A stretch of DNA of 64,000 bases from positions 1,872,501-1,936,500 of the forward strand of contig NZ_BSEC01000001.1 of NCBI RefSeq assembly GCF_027923385.1. The letters are read 5' to 3'. Positions 8,503-18,273 of this stretch are shown in pieces; position 1 is the stretch's first letter, and the number at the start of each line of letters is the position of its first letter. The DNA comes from Methylocystis echinoides. Its GTDB lineage: Bacteria > Pseudomonadota > Alphaproteobacteria > Rhizobiales > Beijerinckiaceae. The translations under genes were made by a program, and so were the position numbers. Under the pieces are notes generated by a model, which searched no databases, was not told where the DNA came from, and saw only the letters and a list, made by a program, of their open reading frames with translations.

Positions 8503-9606
8503 ATGAGCAAGGCGACGCTCGACGGCAAAGCGATTGCGCTCGAAGACGCCTGTAAAGAGGCGGCGCGCATTTTGAGCGGCGCGACCTTCCCCCTCGTCGC
8601 GGGGCTGGGCGCCGATGTTCCCGGCGCCCGCGCGGCGATCCTTCTGGCCGAGCGGCTGCGCGGCGCCTTCGATCATCTGGCCTCGCGCGATTCGCTGGCC
8701 GATCTCGACGTGAAGCGCTCCTTCGGCATGTTCACCACCACGGCGAACGAAGCCCGCGTGCGGTCCGACGTCGTGGTGCTGCTCGGCCCCGGCCTGACCA
8801 GGCAATGGCCCGGCTTGCTGGAGCGTCTCGCGCTGGAGCAGGCCCCGCGCCATGGCTCTCAGGCGGGCCAGCCGCGCAAGGTCATCTGGGTCGGCCCGGA
8901 GGCGGACGAGGCCGCGGCCGTGCCGGGCGCCAAGATCATTCCGGCCAGCCTGCAGCAGATTTCCGGCCTGCTCGCGACATGGCGCGCCCGCATCGGCGGC
9001 CGCCGCGTGGCGATGGACGCCACGAAGCTCGAACTCGTCGACGGCGTCGCGCAGACGCTCAAGGACGCCAAATTCGGCTGCTTCGTCTGGGCCTCGTCGA
9101 TCGGTCTCGATCCGCTGGCCATTGAAATGATGCAGGCGCTGGTGACCGATCTCAATGTCACGACCCGCTTCACCGGCCTTCACCTCGGCGCCCGCGCCGG
9201 GGCGGCCGGCGTGGTGCAGGCGTCGGGCTGGATGACCGGCTTCCCGCCGCGCACCGGCTTTGGTCGCGGTTATCCGGAGCATGACCCGTGGCGCTTCGAG
9301 GCGTCGCGGCTCGTCGACAGCGGCGAGGCGGACGCCGCGCTGTGGATTTCGGCCTTCGACGGCGAGGCGCCGGCGTGGTCGCGCAAGGATATTCCGCTGA
9401 TCACGCTCGCCCCGGCGGGCGCCGCGCCCGCGCGCGGGCTCTACATCGAAGTCGGCCAGCCCGGCGTCACCCATGACGCCGTGCTCATGGCCCAGGAGAC
9501 CGGCGGCATGACGCTGCGGGCGGCGTCGGCGCCGTCCGATGCGCCGACGGTCGCGCAAGTCATCGACGCCATTCTGGCGCATGTTTCGGAGGTCGCGCCT
9601 TGCTGA
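8503..9606 (+). CDS. fhcB: Formyltransferase/hydrolase complex subunit B (formylmethanofuran dehydrogenase B homologue)
   Basis: FhcB is the non-redox relative of the molybdopterin-binding B subunit of formylmethanofuran dehydrogenase. It is part of the four-subunit complex that releases formate from formyl-tetrahydromethanopterin in methylotrophs. The start is ATG 8503 (MSKATLDGKAIALEDACKEA, 367 aa). The frame extends further upstream, but that part overlaps pqqA on the other strand. The protein lacks the N-terminal [4Fe-4S] Cys cluster of archaeal catalytic homologues, as expected for Fhc. Its stop overlaps the fhcA start. Confidence 0.95.
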   Translation: MSKATLDGKAIALEDACKEAARILSGATFPLVAGLGADVPGARAAILLAERLRGAFDHLASRDSLADLDVKRSFGMFTTTANEARVRSDVVVLLGPGLTRQWPGLLERLALEQAPRHGSQAGQPRKVIWVGPEADEAAAVPGAKIIPASLQQISGLLATWRARIGGRRVAMDATKLELVDGVAQTLKDAKFGCFVWASSIGLDPLAIEMMQALVTDLNVTTRFTGLHLGARAGAAGVVQASGWMTGFPPRTGFGRGYPEHDPWRFEASRLVDSGEADAALWISAFDGEAPAWSRKDIPLITLAPAGAAPARGLYIEVGQPGVTHDAVLMAQETGGMTLRAASAPSDAPTVAQVIDAILAHVSEVAPC

Positions 9607-11234
9607 CAGTTTTGCGTGGCGGCCATGTCGTCGACCCGGCGACAGGCAAGGACGGCGTCGGCGACGTCTGGTTGGAGGACGGCCGCATCGTCGCGCCGCC
9701 CGCCGGCGGCAAGGCCGACAGGGAGATCGACTGCGCGGGCCATGTCGTCATGGCCGGCGCCATCGACATTCACTCGCACATCGCCGGCGGCAATGTGAAC
9801 ACCGCGCGCCTGCTGCTCCCCGAGCTGCATCGCGCCATTCGCGCGCGCCGTGAGGGCACGCCGCTCTCGACGGCCAAATGGTCGACCTTCGAGACCGGCC
9901 GTCTCTATGCGCAGATGGGCTTCACCACGGTCGTGGAGCCGGCGATGGCGCCGCATCATTCGTTGCAGACTCATTATGAGCTGAACGATGTGCCGATCAT
10001 CGACAAGGGCGCGCTGACGGTGCTCGGCAATGACGACTTCCTGCTGCGCCAGCTTCGCGCCGGCGAGTCGGAGAGCGCCATCAACGATTACGTTGCGCAG
10101 ACGGTGAGCGGCACCCGCTCGCTTGGCCTGAAGTGCATCAATCCGGGCGGCTGCGAAGCCTTCAAGGAGAACATGCGCGCCTTCGGCCTCGACGATGAGG
10201 TGCCCTTCTACGGCCTCACCTCGCGCAAGATTTTCCAGGCGTTGCAGAAGTCCACGCAGGCGGTGGGCATCCACCACCCGCTGCATCTGCACATGAACAA
10301 TCTTGGCATCGCGGGCAATATCCAGACGGCGCTCGACACGATCGACGCCTCGCAGGGCCTGCCGCTGCATCTCGCCCATGTGCAGTTCTACGCATACGGC
10401 AAGGAGGGCGCGAACGCCTTCTCCTCCGCCGCGGCCGCCTTCGCGGAAAAGATCAACGCTCATCCGAACGTCACGGTCGACGTCGGGCAGGTGATGTTCT
10501 CGCAGACGGTGACGATTTCGTCGGACGTGCTGAAGCAGTTCAACAGCATGCCGGGCGGCAGCCCGAAGAAGGGCGCGATCTTCGACGGCGACGCCAATGG
10601 CGGCGGCATCGTGCCTTACGCCTACAAGATCTCCAACTACTACAACGCCATTCAGTGGGCGGCGGGTCTGGAGCTGTTCCTGCTCATCAACAATCCCGAG
10701 CAGGTCTTCTTCACGACCGACCATCCTAACGGCGGCCCCTTCACCGCCTATCCGGAGCTCTTCGCGCTGCTGATGAGCGCGGAGCTGCGCGCGGAAGTCA
10801 TGGCGCGTCTGCCGGCCGAGGTGCTGGAGCAGACGACCCTGCCGTCGCTCAAGCGCGAATACACCTATTACGAAATCGCGCAGATGAGCCGCTCCGGCGC
10901 GGCGAAGCTGTTCGGCTTCACGGATCGCGGCACGCTGGCGCCGGGCTCGATCGCCGATGTCGCGGTCTACAAGGAGAGCCGCGACAAGGCGGGCATGTTC
11001 CGCCGGGCGGCTTACGTCTTCAAGGACGGCGACCTTGTGGTGAAGGACGGCGAGGTGTCGCACTATCGCCGCGGCAAGACGCTGCACATCAGCCCGCGCT
11101 TCGACAAGAACATCAACACGCGGCTGGACAGCTATTACGAAGAGCTCTACGGCCTGCCGCGCGGCATTTTCGACGTGCCGGACGCCGCGCTGCCGCACAA
11201 GGACGCCTTTGCGGAGGTTGCATGCAAGGTATAG
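9600..11234 (+). CDS. fhcA: Formyltransferase/hydrolase complex subunit A (amidohydrolase-type)
   Basis: FhcA hydrolyses the formyl group of the furan cofactor to formate. The 544-residue protein is an amidohydrolase-fold enzyme: it begins LTVLRGGHVVDPATG and has the metal-binding IDIHSH motif with H58 and H60. Later come ligand regions GIHHPLHLHMNN and PLHLAHVQFY, and the FFTTDHPNGGPF motif near the C-terminus. The start is a TTG at 9600 that overlaps the fhcB stop (TTGCTGA). The 3' end overlaps fhcD by 13 bp, so the operon is translationally coupled. Confidence 0.96.
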   Translation: MLTVLRGGHVVDPATGKDGVGDVWLEDGRIVAPPAGGKADREIDCAGHVVMAGAIDIHSHIAGGNVNTARLLLPELHRAIRARREGTPLSTAKWSTFETGRLYAQMGFTTVVEPAMAPHHSLQTHYELNDVPIIDKGALTVLGNDDFLLRQLRAGESESAINDYVAQTVSGTRSLGLKCINPGGCEAFKENMRAFGLDDEVPFYGLTSRKIFQALQKSTQAVGIHHPLHLHMNNLGIAGNIQTALDTIDASQGLPLHLAHVQFYAYGKEGANAFSSAAAAFAEKINAHPNVTVDVGQVMFSQTVTISSDVLKQFNSMPGGSPKKGAIFDGDANGGGIVPYAYKISNYYNAIQWAAGLELFLLINNPEQVFFTTDHPNGGPFTAYPELFALLMSAELRAEVMARLPAEVLEQTTLPSLKREYTYYEIAQMSRSGAAKLFGFTDRGTLAPGSIADVAVYKESRDKAGMFRRAAYVFKDGDLVVKDGEVSHYRRGKTLHISPRFDKNINTRLDSYYEELYGLPRGIFDVPDAALPHKDAFAEVACKV

Positions 11235-12130
11235 TTCGCAACGGCGTTCGGATCGACGACAGTTTCGCCGAAGCCTTCCCCATGGCCGCGACGGGCGTCA
11301 TCGTCACGGCGCCGACCCGCAAATGGGCCAATCAGGCCGCGCAGGTCGCGACCGGCTACGCCACCTCCGTGATCGGCTGCGATTGCGAGGCGGGCGTCGA
11401 CTGCGAGCTCTCCGAGGACCAAACGCCGGACGGCCGTCCGGGCGTTCGCCTGCTGTTCTTCGCCTTCTCGGCGAAGGGCGCGGAAAAGGCGCTGGTCAAT
11501 CGCGTCGGCCAGACGATTCTCACCTGTCCGGGCACGGCGCTGTTCTCGGCCTTCGACGGCGATCTGAAGATCAAGATCGGCGATTCGATGCGCCAGTTCG
11601 GCGACAAATGGCAGACGTCGAAAGCCATCGACGGCCGTCGCTTCTGGCGCGTGCCGGTGATGGACGGCGAGTTCTTCGTCGAGAGCCAGGTCGGCGTGCT
11701 GAAGAAGACCGTCGGCGGCGGCAATCTGCTGATCATGGGCGCGGACTGGGAATCGACCATGCGCGCGACCGAAGCGGGCGTGGCCGCGATCCATGCTGTG
11801 CCCGACGCAATCATGCCGTTTCCCGGCGGCATCGTCCGTTCGGGCTCCAAGGTCGGCTCGCAGTATAAGGGCATGAGCGCCTCCACCAACGACGCCTATT
11901 GCCCGACGCTGAAGGGCGTGACCAAGACGGCGCTCGAGGACGACATCGGCTGCACGCTGGAGATTGTCATCGACGGCCTGAGCGACGAGGCCGTGCGCGC
12001 CGCGATGCGCGCGGGCCTCAAGGCCATCATTGACATGGGCCCGGAGACGGGGGCCAAGCGCGTCGGCGCCGGCAATTACGGCGGCAAGCTCGGCCCGTTC
12101 CACTATCACCTGAAGGATCTGCTGCCGTGA
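11222..12130 (+). CDS. fhcD: Formylmethanofuran:tetrahydromethanopterin formyltransferase
   Basis: FhcD (Ftr) transfers the formyl group between tetrahydromethanopterin and the furan cofactor. The 302-residue product has the expected N-terminus (NGVRIDDSFAEAFPMAATG) and the conserved AAIHAVPDAIMPFPGGIVRS. It also has NDAYCPTLKG and a C-terminal NYGGKLGPFHYHLKDLL. It starts inside the end of fhcA and its stop overlaps the fhcC start by 4 bp. The gene order B-A-D-C is rearranged relative to alphabetical order but usual for methylotrophic proteobacteria. Confidence 0.97.
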   Translation: MQGIVRNGVRIDDSFAEAFPMAATGVIVTAPTRKWANQAAQVATGYATSVIGCDCEAGVDCELSEDQTPDGRPGVRLLFFAFSAKGAEKALVNRVGQTILTCPGTALFSAFDGDLKIKIGDSMRQFGDKWQTSKAIDGRRFWRVPVMDGEFFVESQVGVLKKTVGGGNLLIMGADWESTMRATEAGVAAIHAVPDAIMPFPGGIVRSGSKVGSQYKGMSASTNDAYCPTLKGVTKTALEDDIGCTLEIVIDGLSDEAVRAAMRAGLKAIIDMGPETGAKRVGAGNYGGKLGPFHYHLKDLLP

Positions 12131-12936
12131 AGCCCTTCACCTTCACGCTCCGTCAGGAGCCGTCGCAGCGCGTCGATCTGTCGGCGCTCACCCCCGACCG
12201 CCTCGCCGGCAAGTCCGTCGCCGAGATCGAGAGGATCGAGATCGGCACGACGCGCGCCTCGATCAAGGCGGGCGATGTGTTCAGCATCGCCGAGGGCGAT
12301 CTGAAGAATGTTCGCTACGAGGGCGGCTCCACGCGTTTCGACCTCGTCGGCGCCAGGCTGCTGCCCGGCTTCTCGATCCATGTCGAGGGCGACGTGGGCG
12401 CGCAGCTCGGCCGGCAAGCCAAGAGCGGACGGATTACGGTTTCGGGCTCGGCGGGCGTCTATGCGGCCTCGGGCAATGAGGGCGCGCACATTGAAATCGG
12501 CGGCGATGTCGGCGACCTGCTCGCGGCCCCGCTCGCGGGCGAACTCGCCGGCATGTCGGGCGGCCGCGTGGTCGTGCGCGGCAAGGCCGGCGCGCGGGCC
12601 GGCGACCGGCTGCGGCGCGGCATTCTGATCATCGAGGGCGACGCCGGCGACGATCTCGGCTGCCGCTTCATCGCCGGGACGATCATTGCGCTGGGCAAGA
12701 CCTCGGGGCGCGTCGGCTATCTCAACAAGCGCGGCTCGATCGTTTTGGCGGCGCGCCCGGACCTGCCGCCGACCTATGTCGACTGCGGCCCGCAGAACCT
12801 GACCTTCGCCAAGGTGTTCGCCCGCGCGCTCGAGGCGGACAGCGCCGGCGCGGCGGCGGTTCTTTCCGGCCGGCTCCAGCGATTTGGCGGCGATACGTCG
12901 GTCTATGGCAAGGGCGAAATATTGACCCCCGCCTGA
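12127..12936 (+). CDS. fhcC: Formyltransferase/hydrolase complex subunit C
   Basis: FhcC is the glutamate-synthase-alpha-C-like beta-helix subunit that joins the A and B subunits. Translation starts with GTG at 12127, overlapping the fhcD stop. The 269-residue protein has the repeated glycine-rich pattern of the GXGXG fold: VSGSAGVYAASGNEGAHIEI, GMSGGRVVVRGKAG and RRGILIIEGDAGDDLG. It is the last gene of the operon, with a terminator hairpin about 25 bp beyond the stop. Confidence 0.95.
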   Translation: MKPFTFTLRQEPSQRVDLSALTPDRLAGKSVAEIERIEIGTTRASIKAGDVFSIAEGDLKNVRYEGGSTRFDLVGARLLPGFSIHVEGDVGAQLGRQAKSGRITVSGSAGVYAASGNEGAHIEIGGDVGDLLAAPLAGELAGMSGGRVVVRGKAGARAGDRLRRGILIIEGDAGDDLGCRFIAGTIIALGKTSGRVGYLNKRGSIVLAARPDLPPTYVDCGPQNLTFAKVFARALEADSAGAAAVLSGRLQRFGGDTSVYGKGEILTPA

Positions 12937-12960
12937 CCGGCATTACCCTTGCTTGATATC

Positions 12961-12986
12961 AAACGCCGCCGGAAATGGCGGCGTTT
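12961..12986 (+). terminator. Hairpin terminator after fhcBADC
   Basis: A 10-bp perfect stem AAACGCCGCC/GGCGGCGTTT with a 6-nt loop begins 24 bp after the fhcC stop. It is followed by only a short T stretch, so strength is uncertain. It separates fhcC from the next small gene. Confidence 0.6.
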
Positions 12987-13004
12987 ACGCAAGGGGTGTT
13001 GCCG

Positions 13005-13220
13005 ATGAACTTCGTCCAGCTCATCCTTACCGTCTGCGCCATTTCGCAGCCGACCGCCTGCGACGAGCGCAGGCTGACCCTCGAATCCATAACCGGTTCA
13101 ACGCGTAACTGCATGATGCAGTCCATGCCCTATATCGCCCAATGGGCGGGCGAGCATCCCAATGTGACCGTCACCCGCTGGCGCTGCGTCACGCCCGGCG
13201 CCGAGGGAAGCAAGATCTGA
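13005..13220 (+). CDS. Small exported or membrane-associated protein, unknown
   Basis: A 71-residue frame from ATG 13005 (MNFVQLILTVCAISQPTACDE); an upstream in-frame start would include the terminator. The N-terminus is hydrophobic for about 15 residues. The body has a Cys/Met pattern (C11, C19, NCMMQSMPYIAQW, RWRC), which suggests a small periplasmic or envelope protein with possible disulfides. I do not recognise a named family. It is just downstream of fhcC but beyond a hairpin. Confidence 0.6.
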   Translation: MNFVQLILTVCAISQPTACDERRLTLESITGSTRNCMMQSMPYIAQWAGEHPNVTVTRWRCVTPGAEGSKI

Positions 13221-13347
13221 GCGTTTGGCGACGGCCTGCGCGGGCGCCCGACCGGCGCGGCTAAGGCGACGTTATGGTTGCCGAATTTTTCCGGTCACGC
13301 CAGCATTCGCGACGCGTTTTGTTAAGGGACCGCGCGGACGATGGGGG

Positions 13348-13417
13348 CGTCGAAATGAATTCGACGGGGCTCAGGCTCTTTCCGTCTGGAGACGGTCAGA
13401 CCGCCATGAGGGCGGTC
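13348..13417 (+). ncRNA. Candidate structured RNA leader: three consecutive hairpins
   Basis: Three local inverted repeats follow one another: CGTCGAA/TTCGACG (13348-13366), CCGTCT/AGACGG (13382-13395) and GACCGCC/GGCGGTC (13399-13417). They end 14 bp before a possible 71-codon frame that itself ends in a strong terminator. Either the hairpins are a 5' leader of that gene, or the whole 13340-13683 stretch is a noncoding RNA. No known riboswitch or thermometer consensus is apparent. Confidence 0.35.
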
Positions 13418-13430
13418 AGGGGCTCAAAAC

Positions 13431-13646
13431 ATGCAGGTGGCGCTCATGTACGGCCACTACGATGCCGGGCTACGCGGACCCGAGCTGGTCGCCATTTTGA
13501 CTTCTGAACACGCGATGCCGGCCATGCTGGCGGAGACGCTGGAAAGCGGCGCGGATGTCGCCTGGCTGGCGCTGTACCAGGACAAGTTCCGACGAAACGT
13601 CGAGTTCTTCGGGCGCATCCTGATGGCGTCCTGCGCGTCCGCCTGA
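13431..13646 (+). CDS. Hypothetical protein, 71 aa
   Basis: This frame begins MQVALMYGHYDAGLRG at ATG 13431, only 14 bp after the hairpin cluster, and is followed by a hairpin terminator 8 bp past its stop. The predicted protein is soluble, with a mixed composition (ILTSEHAMPAMLAETLESG, DKFRRNVEFFGRIL) unlike the Arg/Ala/Pro-rich shadows in this GC-rich DNA, which favours a real gene. No clear Shine-Dalgarno is visible and no family is recognised. A minus-strand frame covers the same region but looks like a shadow. Confidence 0.4.
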   Translation: MQVALMYGHYDAGLRGPELVAILTSEHAMPAMLAETLESGADVAWLALYQDKFRRNVEFFGRILMASCASA

Positions 13647-13653
13647 GGAGGAG

Positions 13654-13680
13654 GGGAAGGCGTCCCCTCGACGCCTTCCC
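13654..13680 (+). terminator. Strong hairpin terminator
   Basis: An 11-bp perfect stem GGGAAGGCGTC/GACGCCTTCCC with loop CCCTC is followed by TCTTC. It ends the small transcription unit that starts near 13340 and precedes putA. Confidence 0.65.
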
Positions 13681-13837
13681 TCTTCGCGACCCTGCCGAGC
13701 GCATCGCGCTCCGGCTTGTGGCCGGGCGGCGGCGCGCGCAAGCCGTAGACGGCGGACTATTTCGTCGGGTTCCACCTTCCGCCCCGCAGCCCCGCGCCCA
13801 TATCCATGAAAGGACTTGAACGAGGCGCTGCGAGACC

Positions 13838-16800
13838 GTGACAGAACCGTTCCCCTTCGCCGCGCCCTATGCGCCGCCGGACGAAGACTTCGCCGCGCGG
13901 TTTCTCGCGGAGCGCCCCAGTCCCGCGGATCAGCGGGCGATCACCGGGAAGGCGCGGGCCCTGGTTCAGGGCATGCGCGCGGAGCGCGGCGCGCTGGGCG
14001 GCGTCGAGGATTTTCTGCACGAGTTTTCGTTATCCTCGCGCGAGGGCCTCGCCGTGATGGCGCTGGCGGAATCACTGCTGCGCGTGCCGGATGACGCCAC
14101 CGCCGACGCGCTGATCGTCGACAAGCTTGCGGCGGGCGATTTCTCGCACCACGCCGCCGCCTCCGATGTGATGCTGGTGCAGGCCTGCGCTTTTGCGCTG
14201 GGCCTGTCGGCGCGGCTCGTGGGGCAGGAGGCGGAGCCGCGCGGCCTTGTCGCGGATCTCGCGCGACGCATCGGCCTGCCGGCGCTGCGCACGGCGGCGC
14301 GACAGGCCATGCGGTTGATGGGCGCGCATTTCGTCTTCGGCGAGACAATCGACGACGCGCTGGCGCGCGCCAAGGGAAAGCGCGAAAGATTCTCATTCGA
14401 CATGCTCGGCGAAGGGGCGCGCAGCGCGGCCGACGCGCAGCGTTATTTCGAGGCCTACGCCACCGCCATTCGCGCCATCGCCGCCAGCGCCGGCGCGGCG
14501 CCGCTGCCGGGCCGGCCCGGCATATCGGTGAAGCTCTCGGCGCTGCATCCGCGCTATGAGGCGATCTCGCGCGCGCGCGTGCTCGCCGAACTGCCGCCCC
14601 GCGTTCTGGAGCTGGCGCGTCTCGCCCGCGCGCAGGATCTCGCCTTCACCATCGACGCTGAGGAGGCCGACCGGCTGGAGCTGTCACTCGACGTGATCGC
14701 GCGCGTCGTCGCGGACCCCTCGCTCGCCGGCTGGGAGGGTTTCGGCGTCGCCGTGCAGGCCTATCAGAAGCGCGCGCGCGACGTGATCGATTACGTGGAC
14801 GCGCTCGCGCAGGCGCATGATCGCCGCTTCATGTTGCGCCTGGTGAAGGGCGCCTATTGGGACAGCGAGATCAAGCGCGCGCAGGAGCGCGGTCTTGCCG
14901 ATTATCCGGTGTTCACGCGCAAGGCGATGACCGATCTCAATTATGACGCCTGCGCGGCGCAGCTCCTCGCCGCGCCGCGCCTCTATCCCCAGTTCGCGAC
15001 GCATAATGCGCGCAGCGTGGCGGAAATTCTCGTGCGCGCGGGGGACCGCGAGGATTATGAGTTTCAGCGCCTGCATGGAATGGGCGAAGCGCTCTATGAC
15101 TCGCTTGCCGCGATCAGCGCCGCGCCGGTGCGCGTCTATGCGCCGGTCGGGCCGCATCGCGATCTTCTGGCCTATCTGGTGCGGCGTCTGATCGAGAACG
15201 GCGCCAATTCCTCTTTCGTCGCGCGCGCCGCCGATCCGGAAACGCCCGAAGCGGCGCTCATCGCCGATCCGCATCTTGCGATCAGCGGCGGACGCGCGCG
15301 GCATCCGCGCCTGCCGTCGCCATCCGAAATCTATCAGCCCCAGCGCGCCAATTCCAAAGGCGTCGAATTCGGCGACCGGCAGGCGCTGGCGGCGCTGCGC
15401 GGGTCGATTGCGGCGGCGCGCGGACCCTTCATGGCCCGGCCCGCGGGCGGTGCCACGAAAGTGCGAGCCGTGACGTCGCCGGTGGACGGCGCCGCAGTGG
15501 GTGAGGTCGCCGAGACCGAGGAAGCCGCGATCCGCGACATGATGGCCGCCGCCGCGCGCGCCTTCCCGTCGTGGAACAGGACCGGGGTCGAAGCGCGGGC
15601 CGGCATACTGAAGCGCGCCGCCGATCTTCTGGAGGCGCGGCGCGGCGTCTTTCTGGCGCTGCTGCAAATCGAGGCCGGCAAGACGCTAGACGATGCGCTC
15701 GCCGAATTGCGCGAGGCGGCGGACATGTGCCGCTATTACGCCGGTCAGGCGCGGCTGGCCGGCGCCGAGATACGCCTTCCCGGCCCGACGGGCGAAGACA
15801 ATCGTCTGCGGTATGAGGGGCGCGGCGTCTTTGTCTGCATTTCGCCGTGGAATTTTCCGCTGGCGATCTTTCTGGGACAGGTCGCCGCCGCGCTCGTGAC
15901 AGGAAACGCCGTCGTCGCCAAGCCCGCCGAACAGACGCCGCTCATCGCGGCGCAGGCGGTCGCGCTGCTGCATGAGGCGGGCGTTCCGCGCGCGGCGCTG
16001 CAATTGGCGCCCGGCGCCGGCAACATCGGCGCGGCGCTGGTCGCCGATCCGCGCACGGCGGGCGTCGTCTTCACCGGCGCGGTCGAGGTCGCGCAGCACA
16101 TCAACCGCGCGCTCGCCGCGCGCGACGGCGCGCTGGCGCCGCTCATCGCCGAGACAGGCGGCGTCAACGCCATGATCGTCGATTCCACTGCGCTGATCGA
16201 ACAGGTGGTCGACGATGTGCTCGCCTCCGCCTTCCGCTCGGCGGGGCAGCGCTGCTCGGCGCTGCGGCTGCTCTGTGTTCAGGAGGACATTGCGGCGGTC
16301 GTCATCGAGCGCCTCATCGGCGCGGCGAAGGAATTGCGCATCGGCGATCCGCGCGACCTCGGGGTTCATGTCGGGCCGGTGATCGACGCCGACGCGAAAG
16401 AGAAGCTGGATCGCCATGTCGCCGAGGCGCGGGCGGCGGGGCGGCTGCTGTATTGCGGCGAGGCGCCGCAAGGCGGCTGTTTCGTCGCGCCCGCCATCAT
16501 CCGTCTCGCGCGCGTCGGCGATTTGCGGCAGGAGATATTCGGCCCCGTCCTGCATGTCGCGACCTGGCGCGCCGGGCGTTTCGACGCGTTGATCGAGGAG
16601 ATCGAGGCCGGCGGCTATGGCCTGACATTCGGGCTGGAAACCCGCATAGAGACGCGCATGCAGGCGGTCGCCCGCAGCGCGCCGGCTGGCAATATCTACA
16701 TCAACCGCAACATGATCGGCGCCGTTGTCGGCAGCCAGCCGTTTGGCGGCTTCGGACTGAGCGGCACCGGACCGAAGGCCGGCGGACCGGATTATCTGCG

Positions 16801-16885
16801 CAGGTTCCTGCGCGAAATCACGGTGACGACCAACACGGCCTCCAGCGGCGGCGACGCCGGCCTCCTGTCGCTGGAAGACGACTGA
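13838..16885 (+). CDS. putA: Bifunctional proline dehydrogenase / L-glutamate gamma-semialdehyde dehydrogenase PutA
   Basis: PutA oxidises proline to glutamate in two steps, feeding electrons to the quinone pool. The 1015-residue protein starts with GTG 13838. The FAD-dependent PRODH barrel lies at about 90-490, with [12 protein letters not shown] and [16 protein letters not shown] near residue 335. The aldehyde dehydrogenase domain follows (about 530-1000), with [11 protein letters not shown] and the catalytic Cys in [10 protein letters not shown], at about residue 806. There is no N-terminal ribbon-helix-helix domain and no long C-terminal extension, so this is a short type A PutA that cannot repress its own gene by DNA binding. 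Confidence 0.97.
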   Translation: MTEPFPFAAPYAPPDEDFAARFLAERPSPADQRAITGKARALVQGMRAERGALGGVEDFLHEFSLSSREGLAVMALAESLLRVPDDATADALIVDKLAAGDFSHHAAASDVMLVQACAFALGLSARLVGQEAEPRGLVADLARRIGLPALRTAARQAMRLMGAHFVFGETIDDALARAKGKRERFSFDMLGEGARSAADAQRYFEAYATAIRAIAASAGAAPLPGRPGISVKLSALHPRYEAISRARVLAELPPRVLELARLARAQDLAFTIDAEEADRLELSLDVIARVVADPSLAGWEGFGVAVQAYQKRARDVIDYVDALAQAHDRRFMLRLVKGAYWDSEIKRAQERGLADYPVFTRKAMTDLNYDACAAQLLAAPRLYPQFATHNARSVAEILVRAGDREDYEFQRLHGMGEALYDSLAAISAAPVRVYAPVGPHRDLLAYLVRRLIENGANSSFVARAADPETPEAALIADPHLAISGGRARHPRLPSPSEIYQPQRANSKGVEFGDRQALAALRGSIAAARGPFMARPAGGATKVRAVTSPVDGAAVGEVAETEEAAIRDMMAAAARAFPSWNRTGVEARAGILKRAADLLEARRGVFLALLQIEAGKTLDDALAELREAADMCRYYAGQARLAGAEIRLPGPTGEDNRLRYEGRGVFVCISPWNFPLAIFLGQVAAALVTGNAVVAKPAEQTPLIAAQAVALLHEAGVPRAALQLAPGAGNIGAALVADPRTAGVVFTGAVEVAQHINRALAARDGALAPLIAETGGVNAMIVDSTALIEQVVDDVLASAFRSAGQRCSALRLLCVQEDIAAVVIERLIGAAKELRIGDPRDLGVHVGPVIDADAKEKLDRHVAEARAAGRLLYCGEAPQGGCFVAPAIIRLARVGDLRQEIFGPVLHVATWRAGRFDALIEEIEAGGYGLTFGLETRIETRMQAVARSAPAGNIYINRNMIGAVVGSQPFGGFGLSGTGPKAGGPDYLRRFLREITVTTNTASSGGDAGLLSLEDD

Positions 16886-17017
16886 CCGCCACATTGCGTC
16901 GCCGCCGCCTAATTGAGCGCGGCGCCCGGCATATGGACTTTGAGACGGGTCGACGGCGCGCGATAATAACGCCAGCGCGCCGGTATTTTTTGGCGCCCTT
17001 GCTCCAGGAAGCCTGCC

Positions 17018-17494
17018 ATGAAGGTCGAGGATTTTCTTGCCCACGCCATCCAGCTTGAGGCGGAAGCCGCCATGCGCTTCGGACAACTCGCCGACGCCAT
17101 GGCCACGAACGGCAATCCGGATGTCAGCAAGCTCTTCCGGCGCCTCTCCGACTATTCCCGGCTGCATCTCTCCGATGCGCGGGCGCGCTCGGGATTCCGC
17201 GAGCTGCCGGAACTGCGTCCCGACGAATTCGTCTGGCCCGATCTCGAAAGCCCCGAAAGCGCCGCCATCTGGGGCGCCGATCCCTTCCTTGGCCGCGAGG
17301 AGGCGCTGAACATCGCGCTTCAGGCCGAAATGGCGGGACTTGATTACTATCAGACGATCTTCGAGACCACGGACGATCCCGAAACCCGGGTCCTCGCCAA
17401 GGAGTTCGCCGAGGAAGAGCGGGACCACGTGTCGGAACTGCGCAAATGGATCGCCGCCCATGCGGCGGGCCAGTCGCTGCCGATCGATCCGTAA
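17018..17494 (+). CDS. Ferritin-like/rubrerythrin-type protein
   Basis: 158 residues, all-helical, with the ferritin-like pattern of two helix pairs each bearing Glu and His. E14-A-E16 lies in QLEAEAAMRF, HLSDARA in the first half, and EMAGLDYYQTIF and EFAEEERDHVSEL in the second. The EExxH of EEERDH is a typical di-iron ligand set. Such proteins handle peroxide or iron. It lacks a C-terminal rubredoxin domain, so it is a reduced 'erythrin' form. The start is ATG 17018 with a CAGGAAG ribosome-binding site nearby. It stands alone between putA and nfu. Confidence 0.82.
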   Translation: MKVEDFLAHAIQLEAEAAMRFGQLADAMATNGNPDVSKLFRRLSDYSRLHLSDARARSGFRELPELRPDEFVWPDLESPESAAIWGADPFLGREEALNIALQAEMAGLDYYQTIFETTDDPETRVLAKEFAEEERDHVSELRKWIAAHAAGQSLPIDP

Positions 17495-17520
17495 TCCGCG
17501 CTCGCGTGCGCGCCCGGAGC

Positions 17521-17542
17521 CGTCAGTGCAGCCGCACTGACG
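17521..17542. terminator. Hairpin between convergent rubrerythrin-like gene and nfu
   Basis: A 9-bp perfect stem CGTCAGTGC/GCACTGACG with a 4-nt loop sits 27 bp after the plus-strand gene and 12 bp after the minus-strand nfu stop. There is no clear T tract, so it may act as a bidirectional 3'-end structure. Confidence 0.5.
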
Positions 17543-17553
17543 GGACGGCGAGC

Positions 17554-18120
17554 TTAAAGCTGCGCCTGTTCCACCGACTTCACCTGCGGCACGAAGTGGC
17601 GCAACAGATTCTCGATGCCGTTGCGCAGCGTCGCCGTCGAGGAGGGGCAGCCGGAGCAGGCGCCCTTCATGCCGAGATAGACGACGCCCTCGCGGAAGCC
17701 CCGAAAGACGATGTCGCCGCCGTCGCCGGCCACGGCCGGGCGAACGCGGGTCTCGATCAATTCCTTGATCGTCCCGACGAGCTCGGCGTCCGCGGGATCA
17801 TAGAACTCGCCGCCATGATCCGTCACGCTTGCGGCGCCCTCGGCAAGCAGGGGCGCGCCCGAGGCGAAATGCTCCATGATCGTCCCGAGGATGGCGGGCT
17901 TGAGATGCGCCCATTCCGCGTCATTCTTGGTGACGGAAACGAAGTCGCCGCCATACATCACCGCCTCGACGCCGTCGATCGCCAGCAACGCCTGCGCCAG
18001 CGGCGCATTGGCGGCGGCCTCCGGCGAGCGAAACTCCATCGCGCCCTGGCCGAGAACGGTCTGGCCGGGGAGGAATTTGAGCGTTGCGGGATTAGGGGTG
18101 GCTTCGGTCTGGATGAACAT
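17554..18120 (-). CDS. nfu: Iron-sulfur cluster carrier NifU-like protein (Nfu)
   Basis: A 188-residue protein with an N-terminal Nfu_N domain (FIQTEATPNPATLKFLPGQ, about 1-88) and a C-terminal NifU domain. The latter carries the cluster-binding CXXC in GACSGCPSS (C155, C158). It carries [4Fe-4S] clusters to client proteins. The architecture matches mitochondrial NFU1 and alphaproteobacterial homologues. The gene is monocistronic in this window and convergent with the rubrerythrin-like gene. Confidence 0.95.
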   Translation of the reverse strand: MFIQTEATPNPATLKFLPGQTVLGQGAMEFRSPEAAANAPLAQALLAIDGVEAVMYGGDFVSVTKNDAEWAHLKPAILGTIMEHFASGAPLLAEGAASVTDHGGEFYDPADAELVGTIKELIETRVRPAVAGDGGDIVFRGFREGVVYLGMKGACSGCPSSTATLRNGIENLLRHFVPQVKSVEQAQL

Positions 18121-18273
18121 GTCTGAACCTCATGCGCCCGGTTCAAGGCCGGGATTTGAGCGTGATTTAGCACAGTTTGGGCCAAGCGCGATATCGCATC
18201 ATGTAAGCAACGCACGGCTGGGCGAAAGAGCGGCCGCATTGCCACCGCGCCGCAAATGTCCCAAGGTCGCCGC

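Noticed and set aside
9441..11198. Long minus-strand frame opposite fhcA
   Set aside because: Composition typical of antisense shadows; fhcA is clearly coding and coupled to fhcB and fhcD.
13457..13741. Minus-strand frame opposite the 71-codon gene
   Set aside because: Pro/Ser/Ala-rich shadow that crosses the terminator and lacks a ribosome-binding site.
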